Shown here in pieces: positions 32,114-40,438 of a DNA stretch of 46,398 bases. Within the stretch, counting starts at the first letter, position 1, and every line of letters begins with the position of its first letter. Source of the stretch: Mucilaginibacter limnophilus (GTDB taxonomy: Bacteria; Bacteroidota; Bacteroidia; Sphingobacteriales; Sphingobacteriaceae). The DNA lies in NCBI RefSeq assembly GCF_004005815.1, contig NZ_SACK01000014.1, positions 1 to 46,398 of the forward strand, read 5' to 3'. Position numbers and translations under genes: made by a program. The notes beneath the pieces were generated by a model, which searched no databases, was not told the origin of the DNA, and saw only the letters and a list, made by a program, of their open reading frames with translations.

Positions 32114-33385
32114 TTACTTTTTTACAAGCACTTTTTTAGCCAGTTTATTGTTGCCGTCAACCTTTTCCGTTACCTCTAGGCCAAGTATGTTAGCGATCAG
32201 GTTATACACATCCACATTATTAAAAGGCATGATTGTTAAGCCTTTTTTAAACGCGGGGCCCCAGGCATAAAAGGTAGCACGCATTTCAGGTACCTGTTTA
32301 ACATCATAACCATGCTGCCCGGGCTTTATTTTGTATTTGCCAAACTGGATCACATTAGGCGCATCAGGCATAATCAGGATATCGCCTATCCGGTTGAAGG
32401 TGTCGTCTTTCGAGCTGTATTTTAAATGCGATGGTGTGTTTGTTTTAAGATAAACCTTAAAGCCTTGCCCTTTTGATTTTTTTTTCAGCGCCTTGTAATC
32501 AGCTTTTATATCAGCACCGGGTTTTGCATATAATTCGGCAAGCGGTACATCGCCGTAAGTGCGGTATTTAGTAGTGTCGACAAGGGCGGGTAAGTTGATA
32601 GCGTTTGCAGTATCCGCCTTAATCATGCCATGATCAGACACAAAGATAAAGTTCACATCAAGTCCGGTGGTTTTTACCGCTTTAGTTAGCTCATAAACAG
32701 CCGAGTCGATAAAATGAACGGCCTCTTCTGTTTCTTTACTGTCGGGGGTATGTCTGTGCGATTCATGGTCAACCTCTGGTAGATAGAACGTAATTAAATG
32801 CGGGCGCTGTTCTGCCGGAAGTTTTAACCAATTTACAACCGCACCAATACGATGACTGATCTCTGTTTTTTCGTTGTAATTGTAATAGTATGTCGGCCTG
32901 TATTGTTGTATCTCGGCTTCCGAACCTACCCAAAAGTATGTTGCGCTTACCATTTGTTGCTTTTCAGCCAATACCCAGAGCGGAGTACCACCATACCATG
33001 TACCATCGGTATATTTTTTTGCAGTATTGCTATAATAAAATTCCTGTCTTTTTGGGTCGTAAAAATTATTGCCAACAAGGCCGCTGTGCGCAGGGGTTAA
33101 GCCTGTTACCATTGCATAATGATTGGGAAAAGTAAGTGTTGGGTAACTTGGCAGCATGTGCCTTGCCTTTACGCCTGAATTTGCCAACTGAAGCAGGTGT
33201 TGGGTATTGTATTTTTCGGCATAGTCATACCTGAAACCATCTGCCGAGATCAATATTACATAAGGTTTTTTCTGCTGCGCGACGCTGTTCTTTCGCCCGT
33301 TAACTTTTTGCTGTGATGTATCAACCTGACAAAAAGCAATTCCATATGCCAATACACATATCAATAAAAAAAGGCCACGTTTCAT
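32114..33385 (-). CDS. Ectonucleotide pyrophosphatase/phosphodiesterase (NPP) family
   Basis: A 423-residue exported enzyme of the alkaline phosphatase superfamily. A signal peptide opens the protein. The zinc-site sequence ILISADGFRYDY (metal Asp), the nucleophile Thr region YPTLTFPNHYAMVTGL, the metal-ligand HESHRH motif, and VSDHGM with later GQHGYD supply the conserved set for NPPs. They cleave nucleotide or phospholipid phosphodiesters. The ATG at 33385 is chosen because a TTG four codons earlier is part of the promoter-like TAATTTTG (33395-33402). It converges with the beta-lactamase without any spacer base. Confidence 0.92.
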   Translation of the reverse strand: MKRGLFLLICVLAYGIAFCQVDTSQQKVNGRKNSVAQQKKPYVILISADGFRYDYAEKYNTQHLLQLANSGVKARHMLPSYPTLTFPNHYAMVTGLTPAHSGLVGNNFYDPKRQEFYYSNTAKKYTDGTWYGGTPLWVLAEKQQMVSATYFWVGSEAEIQQYRPTYYYNYNEKTEISHRIGAVVNWLKLPAEQRPHLITFYLPEVDHESHRHTPDSKETEEAVHFIDSAVYELTKAVKTTGLDVNFIFVSDHGMIKADTANAINLPALVDTTKYRTYGDVPLAELYAKPGADIKADYKALKKKSKGQGFKVYLKTNTPSHLKYSSKDDTFNRIGDILIMPDAPNVIQFGKYKIKPGQHGYDVKQVPEMRATFYAWGPAFKKGLTIMPFNNVDVYNLIANILGLEVTEKVDGNNKLAKKVLVKK

Positions 33386-33449
33386 ATACGTGGCCAAAAT
33401 TAGCTAATTTGAGTTAGGGAATTGTTACCGCGTAGTAACTATCTTGTTG

Positions 33450-34196
33450 TTATTTCTTTCTTTTCAGCGCTTCGGCAATTGCTTTTTCAGCCAGTGGTTC
33501 CATAATTTTATAACCTTTTAAATTCGGGTGCACGCCGTCATGTGCTAAGTCTGCAGGCAGGCCTTTGCGTTCATCAGCCATTGCTGAAAAATAATCAACA
33601 TAAACAATGTTGTTCTTGTCGGCATACTCCTTTAGCATGGCGTTCAGTTTCATTACTTTGGGTGCAGGCTCAAGTCCGGGGTGCCATGGAAAATCATATG
33701 CAGGCAATACTGACGACAGCACCACTTTTATGCCGTTGGCCCGTGCCAGTTCGGCCATTGAAGCAATGTTTCCGAAGGTAAATTCAAGTGTAGCCGGACC
33801 GGTGTTTTGCGCGATGTCATTTATACCTGCCAGTATTATTACTACCGACGGTTTCAGGTCAATCACATCCTGGCGGAAACGAACCAGCATTTGCGGCGTG
33901 GTTTGCCCGCTTATGCCACGGTTAACGTATGATTTGCCTTTGAAAAAGTCAGGGTCGGTGTTCGACCAGCCTTCGGTTATCGAGTTACCCATAAAAACTA
34001 CACGTTTTTCACCGGCGGCCGGCGTACTCAACTTTGCATTATCATCAGTAAAGCGTTTATTAAAGGCCCAGTCATAATGTACACGGTCTTCCATGTGTCT
34101 TCTAAGCTTTTCCGCATCGTCAGACGGTTTGTCCTGGCCCATGGCGGTTATGGTAAATAGCAATGCAACAGGTAATATAAAAAGTTTCTTCATCAT
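33450..34196 (-). CDS. SGNH/GDSL hydrolase family protein
   Basis: A 248-residue exported esterase/lipase-like enzyme. A signal peptide (MMKKLFILPVALLFTITAMG) is followed by the SGNH blocks: GNSITEG (Ser72), the Gly of block II in NRGISGQTTPQMLVR, GIND (124-127) and DGVHPN (Asp220/His223). The Asn between blocks is intact. Related Bacteroidota enzymes deacetylate polysaccharides or act as platelet-activating-factor acetylhydrolase-like esterases; the substrate is unknown. Two adjacent ATG codons could serve as the start. Co-directional with the NPP gene but separated by 64 bases with a promoter-like word, so probably independent. Confidence 0.92.
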   Translation of the reverse strand: MMKKLFILPVALLFTITAMGQDKPSDDAEKLRRHMEDRVHYDWAFNKRFTDDNAKLSTPAAGEKRVVFMGNSITEGWSNTDPDFFKGKSYVNRGISGQTTPQMLVRFRQDVIDLKPSVVIILAGINDIAQNTGPATLEFTFGNIASMAELARANGIKVVLSSVLPAYDFPWHPGLEPAPKVMKLNAMLKEYADKNNIVYVDYFSAMADERKGLPADLAHDGVHPNLKGYKIMEPLAEKAIAEALKRKK

Positions 34197-34268
34197 TGTA
34201 AAATGTTACTGACAGCCCAAATGTATGCTAAAAAAGCACGTAAAAAAGTAAATAATCCGTTATAAAGC

Positions 34269-34685
34269 TTAGTTCATGCGGTTGTTTTGTACAAAGCTTT
34301 GCAACAATATCATAGCGGCGGTATGTGATTCATCCGAAATGAATCTTAATTCTGCTGGATTCACATATCCTTCAAACTCCTGCAGCACATCGGCGTTTGC
34401 TGAGGCAAAACCCATGGCCCACTCTACAAAAATGCGGTTCTTTACCGGGCCTTTTACCAGTTCAATAATGTTGCTATGCCTGAAATCACATATTATCTTA
34501 TTAAAGATATATTCAACATCCTCTTTCTCACCTTCAAGCACCTGCAAAAACGTTCCGTCGGCATATAATAGTATACCGGTAACATTTACCTGTTTATTGT
34601 TTTCGCGGCTTGCCTCAAGAATTGAAGCGAGCGTATAGTCGTCAAAAAATTGCGACGAGGTGCTTATATAAATAATGTTGTACAT
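34269..34685 (-). CDS. BLUF domain blue-light sensor
   Basis: A 138-residue protein made almost entirely of one BLUF domain, which binds FAD and rearranges hydrogen bonds on blue light. Key residues are in place: Tyr6 (IIYIS), Asn30 in SRENN, Gln48 (TFLQVLEG), and WAMGF with Trp89 and Met91. DFRHSN is the usual Arg-His motif. The last 40 residues are the capping helices; there is no fused output domain, so signalling must go through a partner. It is 6 bases downstream of the metallo-hydrolase gene, on the same strand, which makes that enzyme the first candidate. Confidence 0.94.
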   Translation of the reverse strand: MYNIIYISTSSQFFDDYTLASILEASRENNKQVNVTGILLYADGTFLQVLEGEKEDVEYIFNKIICDFRHSNIIELVKGPVKNRIFVEWAMGFASANADVLQEFEGYVNPAELRFISDESHTAAMILLQSFVQNNRMN

Positions 34686-34691
34686 CTACAG

Positions 34692-35453
34692 TTACAAATA
34701 AAGCTGAAGCGCATCATAAGCCAGTTCGATACCCGGCCGCAGTTCCTGCGAAATATCGTGGTGCCTGCCCAGGCGGTGACTTATATGGGTAAAGTAGGTT
34801 TTTTCAATACCCAGTTCCTGCGCCAGTTCAACTGCTTCTTCAAACGTAAAATGTGATATATGTGTTTGCTTTTGCAAAGCGTTTATTACCAATATTTTAC
34901 TTCCTTTTATTTTTTCTTTCTCCTTGTCGGATATGGTTTTGGCGTCGGTTATGTAGGTAAAATCGCCTATCCGGAAACCTAACACAGGCAATTTGTAGTG
35001 CAATACCTCTATTGGAATTACCTTTAAACTGCCGATATAAAAGGGTTCGGTAGTAATGGTATGCAAGTTTAACTGAGGAATACCCGGATATTTAAAATTT
35101 TCGAACACATACGCAAATTCACGTTTTAAAGCAGTCTGAACGCGCTCTACTGCATAAACGTCCATAGGTTCCTGCTGCTTGTAATTGAAAGCGCGTACAT
35201 CATCAAGCCCGGCCGTATGGTCTTTATGTTCGTGAGTAAACAGGATAGCGTCAAGGTGTTGCACATTGGCACGCAGCATCTGAAAGCGGAAATCGGGCCC
35301 CGAATCAATAACGATGTTTTTGCCATCAACCTCAATAAAAACTGATGTACGCAGGCGTTTATCGTGCGGATCATTAGACGTGCATACCTCGCAGTTGCAG
35401 GCAATAACAGGTACACCCTGCGAAGTTCCGGTACCAAGGAAAGTAATTGTCAC
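34692..35453 (-). CDS. MBL-fold metallo-hydrolase, PhnP-like
   Basis: A 253-residue metallo-beta-lactamase-fold enzyme. FLGTGTSQGVPVIACNCEVC (5-24) with Cys19, Cys21 and Cys24 matches the PhnP type of structural zinc site. The active-site motif HEHKDH (74-79) and late YFTHISHRLGRH supply di-metal ligands. PhnP cleaves cyclic ribose phosphate esters; relatives cut tRNA or other phosphodiesters. The start is GTG at 35453, which overlaps the TGA of the upstream gene as GTGA, a typical coupling arrangement. The BLUF gene follows after 6 bases. Confidence 0.92.
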   Translation of the reverse strand: MTITFLGTGTSQGVPVIACNCEVCTSNDPHDKRLRTSVFIEVDGKNIVIDSGPDFRFQMLRANVQHLDAILFTHEHKDHTAGLDDVRAFNYKQQEPMDVYAVERVQTALKREFAYVFENFKYPGIPQLNLHTITTEPFYIGSLKVIPIEVLHYKLPVLGFRIGDFTYITDAKTISDKEKEKIKGSKILVINALQKQTHISHFTFEEAVELAQELGIEKTYFTHISHRLGRHHDISQELRPGIELAYDALQLYL

Positions 35454-35722
35454 AGCTGCAGGTTGGTTTGTTTTAACTGGTGTAAAAAAGCTATCTGTTT
35501 ATCATCAAGCAAGTGGTGGTCTATCTCAATTTCACGCGTAAGTTCAACTAACGATTGTATGCGGCTTTCCAGGTTCGAAAAGCGGTTCACCACAATCATT
35601 TTACTGTTTTGCAGCAGGCATGCCCCGGTTTTAAAGTTACCCTTTTCATAACGCACCTTGTACCCACCGCTTTTAAGCAGCAGTTCCAGTTTTTCGAGCG
35701 TATGAGTAGTTAAAGGCAGCAT
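35450..35722 (-). CDS. Small conserved-looking protein of unknown function
   Basis: A 90-residue soluble protein. The first half reads like a small alpha/beta unit (LEKLELLLKSGGYKVRYEKG, FKTGACLLQNSKMIVVNRF), and the second is a helix pair (LESRIQSLVELTREI, KQIAFLHQLKQ). I cannot name a family. It overlaps the metallo-hydrolase gene by four bases (GTGA), so the two are translated together, with the BLUF gene third. Just upstream lies a direct repeat of AGATATGAGAC that may carry the promoter. Confidence 0.8.
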   Translation of the reverse strand: MLPLTTHTLEKLELLLKSGGYKVRYEKGNFKTGACLLQNSKMIVVNRFSNLESRIQSLVELTREIEIDHHLLDDKQIAFLHQLKQTNLQL

Positions 35723-35726
35723 GCTT

Positions 35727-35758
35727 AGATATGAGACGTTAGATTTGAGATATGAGAC
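35727..35758. repeat. Direct repeat of AGATATGAGAC
   Basis: AGATATGAGAC occurs at 35727-35737 and 35748-35758, separated by GTTAGATTTG. It is upstream of the three-gene BLUF run. The reverse complement of the sequence at about 363-396 (CTCATATCTAAAT, TCTCAAATCTTAC) has the same flavour. Confidence 0.7.
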
Positions 35759-35877
35759 TCACATTTCAAATATAGAAAAGATGGGCATGGGTTCGAAATG
35801 AGATTGAAAAAGATTGTATTTCCAAAACATGGTTTAATATCCAATAAAATATTACTTCCTCAAGGAGACTGTAGCTT

Positions 35878-36108
35878 CTAAAATATTGTTATTAGAAGAA
35901 AAATTAAAATTGTTAAGGTAATCATACCAACCATTCTATCCTTCCATTCTTCAACCTCAATTACATCAGAGAAAAAAGAGTTCTTTCTTTTCTTACTTTG
36001 GCTTGCCATGAATATTGCACGGTAGACTTTTCTTACGTAACACCCGATAGTGCCAAGAATAATGCGCCCAACTACTATCGAAAAAAGCTTTGATATACCT
36101 TCTAACAT
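35878..36108 (-). CDS. Small membrane protein of unknown function
   Basis: A 76-residue protein with a C-terminal hydrophobic helix (VGMITLTILIFLLITIF, the last 17 residues) and a weaker hydrophobic stretch near the N-terminus (LFSIVVGRIILGTIGCYV). A basic segment (SQSKKRKNS) separates them. I do not recognise it. It is AT-rich compared with its neighbours and may be a lineage-specific gene. It lies between lolA and the BLUF run on the same strand, with gaps on both sides. Confidence 0.5.
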   Translation of the reverse strand: MLEGISKLFSIVVGRIILGTIGCYVRKVYRAIFMASQSKKRKNSFFSDVIEVEEWKDRMVGMITLTILIFLLITIF

Positions 36109-36151
36109 AAGTAATATTTACCTTGATTTAAAGGTAGTAAATAACAATGTC

Positions 36152-36832
36152 TTACCGCAAATCCACCACTTCAACACCCGGATATTTCTTCGGATCAAAA
36201 ACAAAATAAGCATCAGCAACGGGTACGTTTGGGGTAACCATTTTTAATGTGTAGGTGTAGCGGCTTCCGTTACGATCAAACACCAGTACGTTGTATATCT
36301 GTTTTTTCGCCTTGTCAATCATCAGCCTGATCTTGAAGAATTGTGCTTTTTCGGCTTCGGGGGTTAGGTCGATCACCTGGTAAATTTTACCGCCTTGTTT
36401 CTGAGTGCCGGTGTACAGGTATTTGTACCCTTTTTCATAAATGGTAAATATTTGAGCTGGGTTAAAACCATCATTGCCCACACCGGCATCATTTACCTGC
36501 ACTTCTTTCTCTTCAACCATATAAGTCCACTGTGTTTTACCATCGCTCATTATCTCCTGGTCAATCTTCGACTTAGTTTTGCTAAGCGGATCATACAAGC
36601 TTACCCTGAACTTGTTACCCTTAGTTTTTGATATCAGTGTGCCGGTTTGCGTATGAGTAATGCCGGCTTGCTTGTTATCAAGCGTAAAAGTAAAGTCGGT
36701 TTTTATAGAACTATACGAACGATATTTTTTGCTCAGTTCGTTTAATATGGTTTTAGCTTCCTTATCCTTTTGAGCGAAAGCGGTAAAGGTTAATCCACTT
36801 AGAAATAGAATATATGCGAGTGCTTTTTTCAT
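36152..36832 (-). CDS. lolA: Outer-membrane lipoprotein carrier protein LolA family
   Basis: A 226-residue periplasmic protein with a signal peptide ending at FAQ (about residue 21). The body matches LolA/LolB-fold carrier proteins: TILNELSKKYRSYSSIKTDF, then TQTGTLISKTKGNKFRVSLY and SDGKTQWTYMVEEKEVQVND. LolA ferries lipoproteins from the inner to the outer membrane across the periplasm. In Bacteroidota the gene is often next to ftsK, as here (ftsK ends 246 bases upstream on the same strand). A GTCATTTCG repeat lies in between, so the two may have separate transcripts. LolA in this phylum is divergent, so the name rests on family resemblance. Confidence 0.87.
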   Translation of the reverse strand: MKKALAYILFLSGLTFTAFAQKDKEAKTILNELSKKYRSYSSIKTDFTFTLDNKQAGITHTQTGTLISKTKGNKFRVSLYDPLSKTKSKIDQEIMSDGKTQWTYMVEEKEVQVNDAGVGNDGFNPAQIFTIYEKGYKYLYTGTQKQGGKIYQVIDLTPEAEKAQFFKIRLMIDKAKKQIYNVLVFDRNGSRYTYTLKMVTPNVPVADAYFVFDPKKYPGVEVVDLR

Positions 36833-36929
36833 AATCGTTTAAACCCCGGAAGTATGATTTTGTTGCCGGGATTATTGTTTTAGATAGTGATTTTGAAGGA
36901 TGGTTTAAAGGCGCTCTTCTAACAAATTT

Positions 36930-37020
36930 GTCATTTCGAACGAGGAACGAGGAGAAATCTTCTTTCAACATATAAGGTTGCCGGCTGCTTTTAGAAGATT
37001 TCTTTCTAACGTCGAAATGA
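36930..37020. repeat. GTCATTTCG palindromic intergenic repeat, copy 2
   Basis: GTCATTTCGA at 36930 and TCGAAATGA at 37012-37020 form the ends, with CGAGGAACGAGGAGAAATCT inside one arm and TTTAGAAGATTTCTTTCTAA in the other. It is clearly related to 29769-29866, with a different central loop and one mismatched end base. Confidence 0.88.
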
Positions 37021-37045
37021 AATTTTTATTAGTTTGATTTCTTAA

Positions 37046-37079
37046 AAAGTCTCCCTTCAGGGAGGATTTAGTGGGGCTT
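37046..37079 (+). repeat. CTCC-type palindromic repeat
   Basis: AAAGTCTCCCTTCAGGGAGG followed by ATTTAGTGGGGCTT. The CTCCCT/AGGGAG stem has a 2-base loop. Same family as 9711-9736 (inverted) and 9786-9818. It ends at the stop of ftsK. Confidence 0.75.
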
Positions 37080-39670
37080 TACTCTCCCCCTTTACCGGCC
37101 AAACTTTCCAAATGTCTTTCCAGGCTATATTCATCAGGATAGAGCACATCACGGGCCTTGCTGCCTTCAAATGGACCAACTATGCCTGCGGCCTCCAACT
37201 GATCAATAATACGGCCGGCACGGTTATAACCTAATTTCAGCTTACGTTGTATTAAAGAAGTTGAGCCTTGCTGATGCAATACTATCAAACGTGCGGCATC
37301 TTCAAACATTGGGTCGCGGTCGTTCGGATCGAAATCTTTTACGCTGCCGCCTTCATCACCATCACCCACATATTCGGGCAGCATGTGTGCCGATGGGTAG
37401 CCTCGCTGTCCACCTATATAATCTGAGATCTTTTCAACCTCAGGCGTATCAACAAATGCGCACTGCAAACGTATCAAATCGCTGCCGGTTGATAACAGCA
37501 TATCCCCGCGACCAATCAGCTGATCGGCGCCACCAGCGTCCAAAATGGTACGTGAGTCGATCTTCGACAACACCCTGAAAGCAAGCCTTGCCGGGAAGTT
37601 GGCCTTGATTGTACCGGTAATAATATTCACCGACGGCCTTTGCGTAGCAATAACCAAGTGTATGCCTACAGCACGGGCCAGCTGCGCCAAACGCGCAATA
37701 GGCATTTCTACCTCTTTACCGGCTGTCATCATTAAATCAGCAAACTCATCCACAATCAGTACGATGAACGGCAAAAAGCGGTGCTTTTCGGGGTTTGATA
37801 TTTTACGGTTGATGAACTTGGCATTATACTCTTTCAAGTTACGTACCTGCGCGTCTTTCAGCAAATCATACCGTTGGTCCATCTCGATACAAAGCGAATT
37901 CAGCGTATTGATAACCTTTTTGGTATCGGTAATAATAGCATCGGCTTCGTCGGGCAGCTTGGCTAAAAAGTGGCGTTCAATCTTACGGAAAAGTGTAAGC
38001 TCGACCTTTTTAGGGTCAACCAGAACAAATTTCAACTCAGCCGGATGGCGCTTATATAGCAATGAAACCAATATGGCGTTAATACCAACCGATTTACCCT
38101 GACCTGTAGCACCCGCAACAAGCAAGTGGGGCATCTTAGCCAAATCGGCAATGAATACTTCGTTCGATATTGTTTTACCTAAAGCAATAGGCAGATCCAT
38201 AGTAGTATTCTGGAACTTTTCGGTAGCGAGTACTGAGCGCATCGATACCATTTCAGGATGCTGGTTTGGTACCTCAATACCTATTGTACCCTTGCCAGGC
38301 ATAGGGGCGATGATACGTATACCAAGGGCAGCAAGACTAAGCGCGATATCGTCCTCAAGATTTTTGATCTTCGAGATACGCACACCTGGGGCAGGTATTA
38401 TCTCATACAAAGTAACCGTTGGGCCTATGGTTGCCTTGATCTTGTCAATCTCAATATTATAATGATTCAGCGTCTCAACAATCTTGTTCTTATTAGCCTC
38501 AAGCTCATCGGCGTTAACGCTGATTTTGTTCGAACCGTAATTTTCCAACAGCTCAAGCGGAGGGTATTTATATGACGCCAGGTCAAGCGTTGGGTCGAAC
38601 GTGCCAAATTGCTCCACCAGTTCGTTAGCTTTTTCGGTATCGGTTTTCTCAATATTTAAAACTGCCGTAGGGCGTTCGGTTTCAACAGTTAATGGTATTT
38701 CAATATCCTCGGCTTCAGGCTCGTGTATCGTATTATCAGGACGCAATACAACCGGCTCGTGAAATACCGGGTTTTGCACCATTTGTTGTTGCCTGATTGG
38801 CTCAGCAGGTACCACCGGCTCTGGTTTAGCCGTATTGGCGGCAAGCCTGTCTCTTACTGTATTATTGCCGCCGTTTCTAGGCCATTCAACAGGTATAGAA
38901 GGTTCTTCGTCTACAAGGTCAACCGGCTCGGGAACCACATTAGGTACTACTTCAGGTGCAACAGGGCGTTTGCGCTCAGGTAATTTGAAATCTATGTTAT
39001 AGGCGATTATCAGTACGGTAAGTCCTGCAAAAGCAAGTAAGCCTGCTATTCCTGTTTGCCCAATTTGCACGGCAAGCAGGCGGTTGGTAAAATAACCAAA
39101 TTCGCCTTCTAAAAAATGTGGCGTATCGTTAATAAACGAGTGCAAGAAGCCCAGAGTAACTGACAGGAACACAATGCAAAACAGCGTATATGCAAGCGTT
39201 TTACTAACTGAAAACAACCTTACTTTGAACAACAAGCGGTAACCTATCACAAAAAATATAAACACAAACAGGAACGAGGCCACACCAAACCACTCGTAAA
39301 TAAACTGGTTTGACAGCAAGGCGCCCAATTTACCCAGCCAGTTATCAACAACGGGGTCAATATCTTTTAAAGCAAGTTCCTGGGTAGTTTTAAATAGATT
39401 GCTCCAGCCGCCATTAGCGCGTGATACATAACTTTGGTCTTCCTGCCAGGTAAAAATATATGATGTAAAGGCGGTTAAAAAATATACCGAAAGTATAAGA
39501 AAAAACAGCCCGGCCACCTTTGCCAGCCGCCCGTCTTTAAGGTCGAAAACAGGGAGTTTTTCAATTTTCACCCTTGAAGTCCGCGCCTTTTCACCATTTA
39601 CACCCGTTTGCCGCGGCTTATTTTCGTCCTTTATAGTATTCGTTCTGAATTGGTTTCCTTTTGGAGGCAT
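37079..39670 (-). CDS. ftsK: DNA translocase FtsK
   Basis: FtsK pumps chromosomal DNA at the division septum and helps resolve dimers. The 863-residue protein has four transmembrane helices in the first 220 residues, a Pro/Glu-rich linker (to about 350), the alpha/beta motor (Walker A GATGQGKSVG near 520-528, Walker B LIVDEFADLMM near 636-645, and RPSVNIITGTIKANFPARLA) and a C-terminal gamma winged helix (STSLIQRKLKLGYNRAGRII). The linker is short next to the E. coli protein. I chose the ATG at 39670; the upstream TTG at 39718 precedes a TATATTTG box (39694-39701), so it is not in the transcript. lolA follows. Confidence 0.96.
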   Translation of the reverse strand: MPPKGNQFRTNTIKDENKPRQTGVNGEKARTSRVKIEKLPVFDLKDGRLAKVAGLFFLILSVYFLTAFTSYIFTWQEDQSYVSRANGGWSNLFKTTQELALKDIDPVVDNWLGKLGALLSNQFIYEWFGVASFLFVFIFFVIGYRLLFKVRLFSVSKTLAYTLFCIVFLSVTLGFLHSFINDTPHFLEGEFGYFTNRLLAVQIGQTGIAGLLAFAGLTVLIIAYNIDFKLPERKRPVAPEVVPNVVPEPVDLVDEEPSIPVEWPRNGGNNTVRDRLAANTAKPEPVVPAEPIRQQQMVQNPVFHEPVVLRPDNTIHEPEAEDIEIPLTVETERPTAVLNIEKTDTEKANELVEQFGTFDPTLDLASYKYPPLELLENYGSNKISVNADELEANKNKIVETLNHYNIEIDKIKATIGPTVTLYEIIPAPGVRISKIKNLEDDIALSLAALGIRIIAPMPGKGTIGIEVPNQHPEMVSMRSVLATEKFQNTTMDLPIALGKTISNEVFIADLAKMPHLLVAGATGQGKSVGINAILVSLLYKRHPAELKFVLVDPKKVELTLFRKIERHFLAKLPDEADAIITDTKKVINTLNSLCIEMDQRYDLLKDAQVRNLKEYNAKFINRKISNPEKHRFLPFIVLIVDEFADLMMTAGKEVEMPIARLAQLARAVGIHLVIATQRPSVNIITGTIKANFPARLAFRVLSKIDSRTILDAGGADQLIGRGDMLLSTGSDLIRLQCAFVDTPEVEKISDYIGGQRGYPSAHMLPEYVGDGDEGGSVKDFDPNDRDPMFEDAARLIVLHQQGSTSLIQRKLKLGYNRAGRIIDQLEAAGIVGPFEGSKARDVLYPDEYSLERHLESLAGKGGE

Positions 39671-39693
39671 CCTGCAATATCCGTAATTATCTT

Positions 39694-39701
39694 CAAATAT
39701 A
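39694..39701 (-). promoter_or_regulatory. -7 promoter box of ftsK
   Basis: TATATTTG on the minus strand, matching TAnnTTTG, 23 bases upstream of the ATG at 39670. No TTG is found at the usual distance upstream. Confidence 0.55.
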
Positions 39702-39763
39702 AAGTTAATTGTTAACAACTAAATTGCCCTGTAATTTTAAAATTTAGTAATATTGAGTTCATC

Positions 39764-40417
39764 ATGAGCACCGATCTGCTGGAACAATATATCGCCCAAG
39801 CCGACCTTGTAAAGCTAAACGAGCTGCTTACTGCTAACCCGGCTCTTGGTAAAGTGCGCACCAGTCATAATGTGTCGCCGGTTATGCTTTCATGCTATTA
39901 TAAAAAGCCAGAGGTTACTGAGTTGTTGCTTAAGCATGTTACAGATATTAATCTTTTTGAAGCAGCAGCATCCGGAAAGTTTGATGTAGTAACCTATACC
40001 ATTACCACCCATCCTGAAGCCATTGACTATTACTCGGAAGACGGTTTTACACCGCTCGGTTTGGCCAGTTATTTCGGTCAGTTGGAAGTGGCCCGTTACC
40101 TGGTAATGAGAGGCGCTAATGTTAACCTGCCATCGAACAATGGCTACAACGTATTTCCTTTACATTCGGCTGCTGCAGGCGATTTTACAAACATCGCTGT
40201 TATGCTTATAGAGAACGGCGCCGAAGTAAATGTGCGCCAGCAAGCAGGTGTTACCCCACTTCACTCGGCAGCGCAAAACGGCAACGTAGAACTGCTGATA
40301 GCACTGCTTGAGCATGGTGCAGCGGTAGATATACGTATGGAAGGTGGCAAACTGCCTGCCGACCTTGCAAAAGAGAAAGGGTTTAATGATATCGCTGAAA
40401 TACTGGGTTTCGAATAA
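39764..40417 (+). CDS. Ankyrin repeat protein
   Basis: A 217-residue soluble protein made of about five ankyrin repeats. Clear repeats are DGFTPLGLASYFGQLEVARY, NGYNVFPLHSAAAGDFTNIA and AGVTPLHSAAQNGNVELLIA, with the TPLH and GA(E/N)VN turns. The first repeats are degenerate. No signal peptide or other domain is present, so it probably works as a cytoplasmic protein-binding scaffold. It stands 21 bases upstream of the serine hydrolase gene on the same strand; a joint transcript is possible. Confidence 0.92.
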   Translation: MSTDLLEQYIAQADLVKLNELLTANPALGKVRTSHNVSPVMLSCYYKKPEVTELLLKHVTDINLFEAAASGKFDVVTYTITTHPEAIDYYSEDGFTPLGLASYFGQLEVARYLVMRGANVNLPSNNGYNVFPLHSAAAGDFTNIAVMLIENGAEVNVRQQAGVTPLHSAAQNGNVELLIALLEHGAAVDIRMEGGKLPADLAKEKGFNDIAEILGFE

Positions 40418-40438
40418 AATAATCCTTAAACTATACTG

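Noticed and set aside
33386..33397. TTG start for the NPP enzyme
   Set aside because: The TTG overlaps a TAATTTTG promoter-like word; the signal peptide begins at the ATG at 33385.
34269..35722. Reading the BLUF run as a phosphonate-use operon because of the PhnP-like enzyme
   Set aside because: No other phn genes are present, and the MBL protein family is broad.
39671..39718. TTG start for FtsK
   Set aside because: It lies upstream of a TATATTTG box; the ATG at 39670 fits a normal cytoplasmic N-terminus.
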